A stretch of 64,000 nucleotides of DNA from a virus. Shown piece after piece: positions 47,285-55,422 of this stretch. The stretch covers positions 1 through 64,000 of IMG/VR virus record IMGVR_UViG_3300032240_001244; one strand, given 5' to 3'. The translations under genes and the position numbers were made by a program. Each line of letters starts with the position of its first letter. The first letter of the stretch is position 1. The notes under the pieces are model-generated. The model saw only the letters and a list, made by a program, of their open reading frames with translations, had not been told where the DNA came from and searched no databases.

Positions 47285-47914
47285 ATGCAAAGGTACGATA
47301 TTATAAACAGATTTATAAAAGAAAGAGGGTATAAAGATTATTTAGAGATAGGAGTTTATACCGGACAATGTATGAGAGAGATAGTAGCAGACAATAAGAC
47401 TGGGGTAGATCCTGGATCTGAAGGTCACGTAGCTACCGAAGTCACTCATGTAATGACATCAGACGCTTTCTTTGATAGTATTAAAGAATCTAATAAAGTA
47501 TATGATATTATATTCATAGACGGGTTACATCATTCTTATCAGGTAGATGTGGACATAGAGAACGCTTTAAAATATCTTAAAGATGGAGGGGTTATAGTAA
47601 TGCACGATTGCAATCCTGAACAAGAAGTTTACACACTTATTCCTAGGGTAAGTGGTATATGGCATGGGGATGTTTATAAATCAGTACTAAGGTTTAGGTC
47701 TAAGAACTTACACAGTTTTTTCACAGTAGATACAGACTGTGGATGTGGAGTTATATTTAAGGATTACAAAGGAGACTCACAAAATAATATAGAAGATTAT
47801 AAAAAAGCACTATCTTCGTGGAATTATTTCTTTGATAACAAACAAAGACTTTTAAATTTAATCACCGTAGATGAATTTTTAAATACAAGTTATAATGAGG
47901 TGGGACATAATTAA
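47285..47914 (+). CDS. SAM methyltransferase (Methyltransf_24-like)
   Basis: 209 residues. YLEIGVYTGQCMREI (SAM motif I), YDIIFIDGLHHSYQVDVDIE and GGVIVMHDCNP are typical of this small class I family acting on sugars. Paralogous to the next gene; both share YLEIGV, FIDGLH and the CGCGVIF/WGCGIVQ region. Confidence 0.75.
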   Translation: MQRYDIINRFIKERGYKDYLEIGVYTGQCMREIVADNKTGVDPGSEGHVATEVTHVMTSDAFFDSIKESNKVYDIIFIDGLHHSYQVDVDIENALKYLKDGGVIVMHDCNPEQEVYTLIPRVSGIWHGDVYKSVLRFRSKNLHSFFTVDTDCGCGVIFKDYKGDSQNNIEDYKKALSSWNYFFDNKQRLLNLITVDEFLNTSYNEVGHN

Positions 47915-48491
47915 TTACTTAGTAGATCAAAATAAATACAGTAGATATCTAGAGATAGGAGTTCAAGAGTATTATTCTAATTGTGATAAAATAAAAGCAG
48001 AGTATAAAGTAGCAGTTGATCCAGCTCCCAAAAGCAAGTGCGACTTTATAGGAACTTCAGATGCTTATTTTAAATCTATAGATAAAGATGTTTTGTTTGA
48101 CATAGTCTTTATAGATGGACTACATCAAAGTGATCAAGTGTTAATAGATATAGAAAATTCTTTAAATCATTTATCTGAAGGCGGCACAATTGTAGTACAT
48201 GATTGTTTACCAGAAGCCGAGTATCAGCAAGTTAGAGAAGATAATCACAGAGAGTGGACTGGAGATGTATGGAAAGCTATTGCATTCCTAAAAGGAACTA
48301 GAAGTGATTTAGATATAAAAGTTGTAGATCATGATTGGGGATGTGGGATTGTACAAAAAGGTAGACAAGAGCTAGGCAAATATAAGACAGTAGAAGAGCT
48401 TAACTGGACAATATTTGAGTCTAATAGGAACTCATTGATGGGAGTTATATCAGTAGATGAATTTTTAAATACATACAAAAATGAAGCTTAA
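47895..48491 (+). CDS. SAM methyltransferase (Methyltransf_24-like), paralogue
   Basis: 198 residues, overlapping the preceding paralogue by 20 bp. YLEIGVQEYYSNCDK, DIVFIDGLHQSDQVLIDIEN and GGTIVVHDCLPE match it. A tandem duplication probably gave two position-specific methyltransferases. Confidence 0.75.
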   Translation: MRWDIINYLVDQNKYSRYLEIGVQEYYSNCDKIKAEYKVAVDPAPKSKCDFIGTSDAYFKSIDKDVLFDIVFIDGLHQSDQVLIDIENSLNHLSEGGTIVVHDCLPEAEYQQVREDNHREWTGDVWKAIAFLKGTRSDLDIKVVDHDWGCGIVQKGRQELGKYKTVEELNWTIFESNRNSLMGVISVDEFLNTYKNEA

Positions 48492-49200
48492 TCTGTCAGT
48501 AGGCATACTAACTTGGAATTCTTATAACACCTTACAAAATACTTTAGAAAGTTATAAACAATCTGGATTACTGGATATGGTAAATGACGTTTGTATTTTT
48601 GCACAAGAGGGTAAAGATATAGATTATAAAATAGCTGCCAAGTATAACACAGACGTAATACTAAGCCCAGATAATGTGGGTATAGGTAAAGGTTTAAGTA
48701 CATTAGCCCACGCAGCAGAGACTGATACTATACTACTACTAGAAAATGATTGGGTAATATTAACTGATTTTTTTTCTATAGTATATGAGGAACTTAAGAA
48801 AGGAATGGATATGTTAGAGTCAAATAAGGCAGACGTGATTAAATATAGAAGTAGAAGGGTTCCTGGAGATCCTTTATATACTTTGCAATTTTCAAATCGT
48901 GAAATGGATAGCCCTAAACATTTATTTGAATGCGTACATTGGAGAGAAAACCCAGACGTAGATTTCCCAGAATATATAAGTAAGGACAAGGACACAGGAT
49001 TGTATTATGCTAAATCAAAATATGCTAATCAAACTAACAATCCATGTTTATATAAAAAAGAATTTTACACTAAAAACATATCTCCCTTTTCTGGAGAAGG
49101 TAACGAGTTAGAAGGAAAGATAGATGGTTGGTGGCAAGAACAAGACTTTACAGTTGCACATGGGGAAGGATTATTTACACATTATAGATTAGACCGATGA
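48481..49200 (+). CDS. Glycosyltransferase family 2-like
   Basis: 239 residues. LSVGILTWNSYNTLQNTLES, then ILSPDNVGIGKGLSTLAHAA and LLLENDWVIL (DxD-like position as END) fit GT2. Overlaps the previous gene by 11 bp and the nuclease gene by 4 bp. Confidence 0.7.
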   Translation: MKLNLSVGILTWNSYNTLQNTLESYKQSGLLDMVNDVCIFAQEGKDIDYKIAAKYNTDVILSPDNVGIGKGLSTLAHAAETDTILLLENDWVILTDFFSIVYEELKKGMDMLESNKADVIKYRSRRVPGDPLYTLQFSNREMDSPKHLFECVHWRENPDVDFPEYISKDKDTGLYYAKSKYANQTNNPCLYKKEFYTKNISPFSGEGNELEGKIDGWWQEQDFTVAHGEGLFTHYRLDR

Positions 49201-49829
49201 AAAAATTATTATTTATTACATTAGGATTATTAGTAAGTTTTTATGTTTCTGCACAACATACGGTGGCACTAAAGCACAAACAGTATCAAACGGTATTTGA
49301 CACAGTACTTAAATATCCAATAGAAGTAAGTTGGGTATTGACAAAGGAATCTGTAGATTGTAAAAACAAATATACCAGAACAAATAAATTTGTTGCAGAC
49401 CCTCTATTACACAAACAAACAGATTTAGAAGATTCTTATGCTGGGTCTGGCTATGACAGAGGTCATAACTTTCCAGCTGCTGATGCTGCTTGTGATTCTA
49501 CATCTATGATAGAATGTTTTTATTTTTCTAATATGACTCCACAAGATCCTACTGTTAATAGAGGTGATTGGAAACAACTAGAAGAATTAGAAAGAAATCT
49601 TTCTATAAAATACGACTCGGTAAAAGTATGGTGCGGATCTTGGGGATCAAAAAAGAAAATAGGACAAGTAACAGTCCCTACAGATTGTTGGAAAGTTATT
49701 TATATAGTAAAGACAAAAGAGTGGACGGCATATCATTTTTATAATAAGAAATCAAATTCAGCAGGGACAAAGTCACATGAAGTACCTTTGTCTTTTATAG
49801 AAAAACAAACACACATAAAGTTTAAATAA
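49197..49829 (+). CDS. Exported DNA/RNA non-specific endonuclease (DRGH, NUC family)
   Basis: 210 residues. Residues 1-19 are a clear signal peptide (KLLFITLGLLVSFYVSA-Q). The catalytic motif DRGHNFPAAD (about residue 87) and FSNMTPQDPTVNRGDWKQLE (metal Asn) match the beta-beta-alpha metal NUC1/EndA family. It should degrade DNA or RNA in the periplasm or outside the cell. It sits inside the sugar island. A role in blocking superinfection or in scavenging host DNA is inference. Confidence 0.85.
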   Translation: MKKLLFITLGLLVSFYVSAQHTVALKHKQYQTVFDTVLKYPIEVSWVLTKESVDCKNKYTRTNKFVADPLLHKQTDLEDSYAGSGYDRGHNFPAADAACDSTSMIECFYFSNMTPQDPTVNRGDWKQLEELERNLSIKYDSVKVWCGSWGSKKKIGQVTVPTDCWKVIYIVKTKEWTAYHFYNKKSNSAGTKSHEVPLSFIEKQTHIKFK

Positions 49830-49836
49830 AAAAAAT

Positions 49837-50679
49837 ATGGTTTTTGATTGCTTTACATTCTTTAATGAATTAGATCTACTGGAATTCAGATTAAAACTGT
49901 TATCAGATGTAGTTGATAAGTTTGTCATTTGTGAGTCTAATTACACTCATAGCGGTAAGTTAAAGCCTTATTATTTTGAAGAAAACAAAGATAGGTATAG
50001 TAAATGGCTAGATAAAATAGTATACCTTCCAATAGAACAGTCTATAGAAGGTTTGAATTTTGATACAGTAAATAGCTACACTCCAACAAATGGATCTTGG
50101 ATATTAGAAAATGAACAGAGGATGGCTCTTCTATACGCAGGAGAGATCATGAGAGATGACGATCTTGTACTTGTAGGAGACCTAGACGAGATACCAAATC
50201 CGGGAGCTCTGGTAGCTATATTGCAAAATGATATGCTACATAAAAACAACGTAGCAATATCTTTATCTCTTTTGTTTCATTACTATTATTTTAACTGTCA
50301 AATGGAAGGGTTTGATAGAATATGGAATGGTACAGTGGTTTGTTTAGCCGATTACTTTAGGTCTAATAACCCTCAGTATCTTAGAGATAATAGAAATAAC
50401 TTTACCAGATTGCCTAATGCTGGGTGGCATTTTTCATATCTTGGAGGAATAGATAAAATCAAAAAAAAGATAGAATCTTTTGCACATACAGAATTTAATA
50501 GACCGGATATAACATCTGATGAGAATATTAAAGATGCTATAGAAAATGGTAAGGACATATTTAAAAGACAGGGTGTATCATATAAAGTAGTGCCTGTAGC
50601 ATACTACCCAGAACCTATAAGATCATTAATGCTTGAGTATCCACAATTTATTAAAAATGAAGTTACGTTCCATAGTTGA
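49837..50679 (+). CDS. Glycosyltransferase family 17-like
   Basis: 280 residues. It starts FDCFTFFNELDLLEFRLKLL, then VVDKFVICESNYTHSGKLKP and LVLVGDLDEIPNP (DLDE metal motif), the pattern of GT17 N-acetylglucosaminyltransferases. GT17 is otherwise known from eukaryotes and a few bacteria and giant viruses. Confidence 0.75.
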   Translation: MVFDCFTFFNELDLLEFRLKLLSDVVDKFVICESNYTHSGKLKPYYFEENKDRYSKWLDKIVYLPIEQSIEGLNFDTVNSYTPTNGSWILENEQRMALLYAGEIMRDDDLVLVGDLDEIPNPGALVAILQNDMLHKNNVAISLSLLFHYYYFNCQMEGFDRIWNGTVVCLADYFRSNNPQYLRDNRNNFTRLPNAGWHFSYLGGIDKIKKKIESFAHTEFNRPDITSDENIKDAIENGKDIFKRQGVSYKVVPVAYYPEPIRSLMLEYPQFIKNEVTFHS

Positions 50680-51487
50680 TAAGTCTTGTTACGCAACCAT
50701 AGCCACCATTACTGAAGATAGCTTTGATAAGTTAAATTTTTTCTTACAGTATAACGGAGAGTTTATAAAACAGTTCCCACACGTCATTATCTCCACAAAT
50801 AGCTTAGAAGATACTCCTATACGTAAAATTAATCAATACCATAATACATGGCGTAGATTAGCCCCTAATTGCGTTATACTGCATTCTGATAAAAATAGAG
50901 GTCATATGTTTGGAACCATAGACTTGGAAGAGAGTATATTAAAGCACATTAAAAGTCATTTGCCTGAAATTAAATATTTATGGAAGGCAATGGATGATAT
51001 TATTAGTACAACAGATCTTCTAGATTTAGAAGTAGAGGAGGCAGAGTTTTACTATCTTCCAGGGTTTAGTTACGAATCTATACAGAAAGCAGGAGGAAAA
51101 GAAAAACTATATGAGATATACGAAAATTTTGAGAGCAATTTTTGGACTCCTCAAACTCCTTTTTTTATTCTCGATATCACTAATATTGATAATCTTTACG
51201 GGACTGATGTCGATACTAAGATTAGTATTTATGAGGAAGTTAAGGCACGGAATCCGTCTGTAAAGCCATGGGAAGTGCCATTCAATCTTAAGTTTGATTG
51301 TGAAACTCATCTAGGAAGAACTACTAAGGATCTAAAAAAATACTGTCTACTTAAGGATCAATTCAAAGATCTCCTCGATATGGTAGAGATAAATAAGATA
51401 GGGGATCCATCCCACAAGAATATATATTTTGAAAAATTGGGAGTCTGCCATTATCATTTCTATAAAGATTTGATATATAACGTATAA
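50657..51487 (+). CDS. Hypothetical protein of the sugar island
   Basis: 276 residues from ATG 50657, overlapping the GT17 gene by 23 bp; a TTG at 50633 is also possible. It has HVIISTNSLEDTPIRKINQY and LHSDKNRGHMFGTIDLEESI, resembling GT2-type transferases in layout (LWKAMDDIISTTDLLDLEVE in the DxD position). I think it may be another transferase, but the motifs are weak. Confidence 0.5.
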   Translation: MKLRSIVDKSCYATIATITEDSFDKLNFFLQYNGEFIKQFPHVIISTNSLEDTPIRKINQYHNTWRRLAPNCVILHSDKNRGHMFGTIDLEESILKHIKSHLPEIKYLWKAMDDIISTTDLLDLEVEEAEFYYLPGFSYESIQKAGGKEKLYEIYENFESNFWTPQTPFFILDITNIDNLYGTDVDTKISIYEEVKARNPSVKPWEVPFNLKFDCETHLGRTTKDLKKYCLLKDQFKDLLDMVEINKIGDPSHKNIYFEKLGVCHYHFYKDLIYNV

Positions 51488-51491
51488 TGAT

Positions 51492-51514
51492 TATCTTTGC
51501 TATAGATATTTATA
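51492..51514 (+). promoter_or_regulatory. Tandem promoter motifs before 51518
   Basis: TATCTTTG (51492-51499) followed by GATATTTATA (51505-51514), the latter ending 3 bp before the GTG start. Confidence 0.5.
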
Positions 51515-51517
51515 TGC

Positions 51518-52309
51518 GTGAGAAACTTACTTAATTTACTACTAGAAGCACCTATAGATGCAGCCACTATCCAGAAAATGATTAATTCTGGTAAGCAGGT
51601 ATCTATATACTATCAAGGAGACGATAATAGCAAGAAAGGTTGGAAAAAAGTAGAACCTGTTAAGGTTGAAACTGTTGATGGTAAGGAGACTCTTATTGCA
51701 TATGAGATAGAAGGTTTAGGAAAAAAACCTATTAAAAAACAGTTCACTCAAGAAAAGATTACCAACTGGAACGTCCTAAGCACTGTCACAGCTACCACTG
51801 CAGCTAAGGAAAAGGAGAAAGAAAAGAAATTACCAAAAAAACCTGGAGCTAAGCCTCCTACCCCAAAGCAAAGAAGTTTGGGGTCTCAAGGAGATGACTT
51901 CTGTGATGCTATAACTAATAAGAGAATAGTTAAAATGTACTATAAGGGAGACGAAGAAGAGGCTCCTGGATGGCGTACAGATGTACAGGCGGTGTGCTAC
52001 GGATCTCGTAAAGGAGTTAAGTATGTAAGAGCTTGGGTAGGGTCAGGCAAATCAGTTAGCGCAGATAAAAATCCACAAAAGAAAGCATTACCAGGTTGGA
52101 GATTCTTTCGTCAAGATAGAATACAAAAGTGGGAAGTAGACGCTACAAAAACTTTCAAAGCACCGCCTAAGGCAGACTTTAATCCTAAAGGAGACAAGTT
52201 AATGGATACCATATTATGTATATCAGATTTTGCACCAGATGCACCGCCAGCAGCATTACAAGAAGGATCAATACTTTCAGCTATAAAGGAGGCAATCAAA
52301 ATCTTTTAA
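51518..52309 (+). CDS. Protein with two WYL-like domain repeats
   Basis: 263 residues from GTG 51518. Two similar segments occur: residues 14-85 (GKQVSIYYQGDD, then KKGWKKVEPVKVE, TLIAYEIEGLG, and KITNWNVL) and residues 125-205 (NKRIVKMYYKGDEEEAPGWR, then VKYVRAWVGSG, GWRFFRQDRIQKWEV). The layout resembles the WYL/SH3-like beta barrels that bind nucleic acid or nucleotides, so this may be a small regulator. A Lys/Pro-rich linker joins the two. Confidence 0.5.
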   Translation: MRNLLNLLLEAPIDAATIQKMINSGKQVSIYYQGDDNSKKGWKKVEPVKVETVDGKETLIAYEIEGLGKKPIKKQFTQEKITNWNVLSTVTATTAAKEKEKEKKLPKKPGAKPPTPKQRSLGSQGDDFCDAITNKRIVKMYYKGDEEEAPGWRTDVQAVCYGSRKGVKYVRAWVGSGKSVSADKNPQKKALPGWRFFRQDRIQKWEVDATKTFKAPPKADFNPKGDKLMDTILCISDFAPDAPPAALQEGSILSAIKEAIKIF

Positions 52310-52319
52310 AACTAGGAAG

Positions 52320-52658
52320 ATGAATCAGAAAGGAAAGAAGCAGTCGGTTAAAAAAAGAGTTGTGCCTTTTCTGAACTACACAGTGAGAAACTTCTCAGAC
52401 TATAATGAAATATCGGATATGGCAGAGACTCAAAAAATTATATTCGATAATCTTGTAGAAGCTATAAACTTTAGTGTAAGTAAAAATAAAAACCAAGCAG
52501 ACATTTTTAAATTAAATGAAGATGTTTGTGTAACTTTGGAAAAAGAAAAGTGGGCAACATCTCTTAAAAAAGCTATAGAGTTTTACTCTTCAACTGAGGT
52601 GGAAGACTACGAAAAATGTAAACAGTGTAGAGATATTATTGAAAAAATAACGTTATGA
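52320..52658 (+). CDS. Hypothetical protein
   Basis: 112 residues, helical, with two Cys in KCKQCRD near the C-terminus and a Lys-rich N-terminus. Overlaps the next gene by 4 bp. No family recognised. Confidence 0.5.
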   Translation: MNQKGKKQSVKKRVVPFLNYTVRNFSDYNEISDMAETQKIIFDNLVEAINFSVSKNKNQADIFKLNEDVCVTLEKEKWATSLKKAIEFYSSTEVEDYEKCKQCRDIIEKITL

Positions 52659-53068
52659 AAAAAGACTTCGACCCAGATAATAGCCACGATCAAAATGTAA
52701 AGATTGCAATAGATAAGATCATTGGACAGGAAACTTCATTTAGGAAGCTAAAGAAAACACAAGAAGACCACAAAAGGATTCTATTTGTTAGAATAATAGA
52801 GTCCATAATAAATGCAGAAGAAAGAGCAATAGGGTTGGATGAAGGATTTCAAATGGATATGACCAAATATAATCAACTGTTCTTTGATATTATTACAGAC
52901 TTCTTTTCATTTACTTTCAATAAACAACAGGTCAATCTTATTAACTTCTACTTGTACGACAGATACGCTGCGGATGGATCTGTACTTGATTTAATAAACG
53001 ATGATGAGACTGTAGTACCATTACACACACCAAATGATCTTTGGTATCTATTGAACAAAAATGAATAG
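52655..53068 (+). CDS. Hypothetical protein
   Basis: 137 residues, acidic, helical N-terminus (HDQNVKIAIDKIIGQETS) and an aromatic central part. Coupled to its upstream neighbour; not recognised. It is followed by a DNA-binding HTH gene. Confidence 0.5.
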   Translation: MKKDFDPDNSHDQNVKIAIDKIIGQETSFRKLKKTQEDHKRILFVRIIESIINAEERAIGLDEGFQMDMTKYNQLFFDIITDFFSFTFNKQQVNLINFYLYDRYAADGSVLDLINDDETVVPLHTPNDLWYLLNKNE

Positions 53069-53070
53069 TT

Positions 53071-53772
53071 ATGCAAATCAAATCTTTCAAAAAAGAGAAA
53101 TCTAATAGAGGGCAAGACCTTAATATAGAAAGGCAAGCTATTGAAAGAGCTATGAGAGATACTATGTCAAACAAAGCTGCGGCAAGGTTCTTAGGAGTAT
53201 CTTTTAAAACATATAAGAAATACGCCCAGATGTACCGTAATGAAGATGGTATAACCTTATATGAGCTACATAAGAACCAAGCTGCTAAAGGTATTCCTAA
53301 GTTTGGCAAGAGGAGGCATGACAAGGCTTCCATCATGGATATCATGGAAGGGAGAGTCCCTAAAACATTTGTATCAATTAAAATATTAAAACATCAAATA
53401 ATACAGCATGGAATCTTAAAAGAAGAATGTTGTAGGTGTGGATTCAAAGAGCAGCGTGTATTAGATTACAAGACCCCTCTTATAATGAATTTTAGGGATG
53501 GAGATAAAAAAAATTGGGCTTTAGAAAACATAGAATTTCTATGCTATAATTGTTTTTTTCTTTGTGTAGGAGAAGTTTTTACAAATAAACAACTGTCTGT
53601 AATGGAAGATTTTACAGATTTAAGATCTGTTAAAATAGATCTAGACTTGCCAGTAAAACATGAGGAAGCCATAAAAGAATCAATTAACCTGGAAAATAAA
53701 CATATTTATAGTAGTGAAGAAAGGCCAGAGGATTACGGAGATGATTTAATATCAACATTCAGAAGACGATGA
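53071..53772 (+). CDS. HTH plus HNH-like zinc domain protein
   Basis: 233 residues. Residues 33-50 (SNKAAARFLGVSFKTYKKYA) look like a helix-turn-helix. Later, ECCRCGFKEQR, then FRDGDKKNWALENIEFLCYN and CFF form an HNH-like zinc cluster (CxxC...CxxC) in which the catalytic His is missing. It may be a DNA-binding regulator derived from a homing nuclease, or a phage transcription factor. Its stop overlaps the next start. Confidence 0.55.
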   Translation: MQIKSFKKEKSNRGQDLNIERQAIERAMRDTMSNKAAARFLGVSFKTYKKYAQMYRNEDGITLYELHKNQAAKGIPKFGKRRHDKASIMDIMEGRVPKTFVSIKILKHQIIQHGILKEECCRCGFKEQRVLDYKTPLIMNFRDGDKKNWALENIEFLCYNCFFLCVGEVFTNKQLSVMEDFTDLRSVKIDLDLPVKHEEAIKESINLENKHIYSSEERPEDYGDDLISTFRRR

Positions 53773-54134
53773 AAAGAAAAGATTACGTTGATAAAACTGC
53801 TGATGATCTTATAAAAAAGAAAGATGCTTCAGATAAGTTATTAGCGTTTGCTGGAAGAGCATCTAGTCTAACAGCGTTTTTAGTAAACAAGTCTAAGGAA
53901 GAGGTATTGATGAAGGAGGCTCATAAGAAACTACCAGCACTTAAAGAAAAGCTTGTAGAACATAAGGTATTTTTTGAAAGGAAGACAATAAAAAGTGATA
54001 ATATAAGGAACTTAAACAATGAGATCACCAAGTGTGAAAAGTTTATTGAAGGGTTGGGAGAAAAAACTACTATTGAGGATCTCAAAATTATTTTGGACTG
54101 GTACTATAAAACCTCGGAGAAATATGGATTTTGA
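53769..54134 (+). CDS. Helical hypothetical protein
   Basis: 121 residues, Lys/Glu-rich helix bundle. Translation is coupled to the HTH gene. No family recognised. Confidence 0.5.
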   Translation: MKRKDYVDKTADDLIKKKDASDKLLAFAGRASSLTAFLVNKSKEEVLMKEAHKKLPALKEKLVEHKVFFERKTIKSDNIRNLNNEITKCEKFIEGLGEKTTIEDLKIILDWYYKTSEKYGF

Positions 54135-54462
54135 TGCTGAAGACTTGTATATAATAGAAGTCAGTGATAAGGATATGACAATTAAGCAAGTTCTAGTGGA
54201 ACACGAAAGAGCTTTGTCTTTAGCCATAGTAGAAAAAATTTGCTACGCTATGGACAATAACTTGAAAAAAATAAACATTGCTAGAATATACACAGACTCA
54301 ATTGCAATAACACTTCATACTTCTTTACCAAGTTTCCAAGAGACTTTGGAGACAAACATTGAAAATCTCATAAAGCATGAGGAGTATGAGATGTGTGCTA
54401 TAGGTAAAAAACACCTTGATATCCTAAAAGAAAAACCCGATAGAAAATATTTGAATATATAA
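54124..54462 (+). CDS. Hypothetical protein
   Basis: 112 residues from ATG 54124, overlapping the previous gene by 11 bp; longer upstream starts would lie deep inside that gene. Starts MDFDAEDLYIIEVSDKDMTI. No family recognised. Confidence 0.5.
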   Translation: MDFDAEDLYIIEVSDKDMTIKQVLVEHERALSLAIVEKICYAMDNNLKKINIARIYTDSIAITLHTSLPSFQETLETNIENLIKHEEYEMCAIGKKHLDILKEKPDRKYLNI

Positions 54463-54481
54463 ATATTTATATATATCTTTG
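54450..54481 (+). promoter_or_regulatory. Promoter for lipoprotein/tmRNA transcript (TTTG-N20-TATCTTTG)
   Basis: TTTG 54450-54453 and TATCTTTG 54474-54481, with AATATTTATATATA (54462-54475) in between, so both promoter types overlap. It drives the lipoprotein gene and probably the tmRNA. Confidence 0.7.
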
Positions 54482-54501
54482 TAAATATAATATAATATAA
54501 A

Positions 54502-54696
54502 ATGAAAAAAGCATTTATTATTTTTTTGTTATCTTTGTTTGTAGTATCCTGTGGAGGATCTAATGAAAGTAAACCTGTAGAAGCTACATATGCACCAGTA
54601 GGAGTTGATAGTTCAAATATACTACCTCCACTTACGGATAGTGCTAAGATTGAATTGAATGGAGAAAAACCAAAGCCACAGTTGAACGAGAATTAA
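54502..54696 (+). CDS. Small lipoprotein
   Basis: 64 residues. KKAFIIFLLSLFVVSCGG is a lipoprotein signal with VVSC lipobox; the mature part is short, polar and Pro-rich. It ends 6 bp before the tmRNA. Possibly a surface-exclusion or envelope factor; function unknown. Confidence 0.7.
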   Translation: MKKAFIIFLLSLFVVSCGGSNESKPVEATYAPVGVDSSNILPPLTDSAKIELNGEKPKPQLNEN

Positions 54697-54790
54697 AAAT
54701 AAGGGCCTAACCGGTATCGATTCGTAATCGGAGGGTAGTACCACACGCAGAGATAAGTACTAGATCTCTTTAAACTCTGTACAAAATATA

Positions 54791-54865
54791 AACGACGAAA
54801 TGTCTACTATGACCTTCGATGACCTTATGGCCTTCGTTGGTGCCGATGAAGCAACATTTGCTTAG
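54791..54865 (+). other. tmRNA tag reading frame
   Basis: In frame with AAC GAC GAA, it encodes a long tag of about 24 residues that begins NDEM and ends ATFA before TAG (54863-54865). Host-type tags have about ten residues and often end in ALAA. The preceding codon (ATA 54788-54790) may be the resume codon or lie just before it. The other two frames stop early or end in polar residues, which fits tags poorly. Confidence 0.7.
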
Positions 54866-55092
54866 TCCGCCGAGGTGTCTACAACCTCGCTTCAAACAAA
54901 GTGGAACACAGAGTTTCCCCGATCGACTCTTTAAATAAGGACTGGGGTGGTGGAAAGCTGTCTCCGGACAACCCCTTACTGATCAGCTTGCAGATCAAAA
55001 CTACGGTGCAGATGACGGGGGATCTCCCTCTTGATTGTCAGTACTAAGCGTGTGATATGCTGGTATTATTGTTCATTACGAAGACGTGGGTT

Positions 55093-55370
55093 TGTGGAAT
55101 CGGACCCATCTAGTAGGAATACTAGATTAAAAACTGGATGAATTGCTGGAACTCCTATGACATAGGACAATCAGCAGCCAAGCCTAAAGTACACTTTAGG
55201 AAGGTTCAACGACTAGCGGAGAGATAAAGTTCTCTTAATAACCGCACTAGCGTCCAGCACCCAGATCGGGTGATGATATAGTCTGATCCTCTTGGTAACA
55301 AGAGTTGTAGTTCTTTACGAGGCTGTCTATGAAATCTAAAGTTTCTGGATCTAACAAAAGAATACCAGTG
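55093..55370 (+). other. ORF-less group I intron in the tmRNA T-loop
   Basis: 278 nt. P1 is exon TGGGTT (55087-55092) with GACCCA (55103-55108), leaving the U-G pair at the 5' splice site. P2 is CTAGTA/TACTAG (55110-55125). P3 is CTGGA (55134-55138)/TCCAG (55253-55257). P4 is TGCTG/CAGCA. P6 includes a CCTAAAGT/ACTTTAGG hairpin. P7 is GACTA (55211-55215)/TAGTC (55279-55283), and the conserved GTTCAACGACTAGCGG and GATGATATAGTCTGATCC are both present. P8 is CACCC/GGGTG (55258-55272). P9 is CTCTTG-GTAA-CAAGAG (55289-55304). P10 pairs UCG 55100-55102 with the 3' exon CGA. The intron ends in G (55370). No homing endonuclease lies inside it. Confidence 0.9.
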
Positions 55371-55422
55371 CGAATCCCACTAGGTCCACTTAAAGGTTTA
55401 GGTTAGGATTATGGTTAAAACG

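Larger units (their letters stand above)
54703..55388 (+). ncRNA. ssrA: tmRNA (ssrA) interrupted by a group I intron
   Basis: The acceptor stem GGGCCTA (54703-54709) pairs with TAGGTCC (55381-55387), with discriminator A 55388; CCA is not encoded. The tag frame starts near AACGACGAA (54791-54799, as in E. coli tmRNA) and ends at TAG 54863-54865. A hairpin CGAGGT/ACCTCG (54871-54889) follows. An H-type pseudoknot is formed by GGGGT (54944-54948), AGCTG (54956-54960), ACCCC (54971-54975) and CAGCT (54984-54988). The T-arm is split: GTGGGTT ends at 55092 and CGAATCCCAC starts at 55371. Removing 55093-55370 gives a perfect T-arm and a mature RNA of 408 nt, a normal size. It should rescue stalled ribosomes and tag the nascent peptides. 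Confidence 0.9.
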
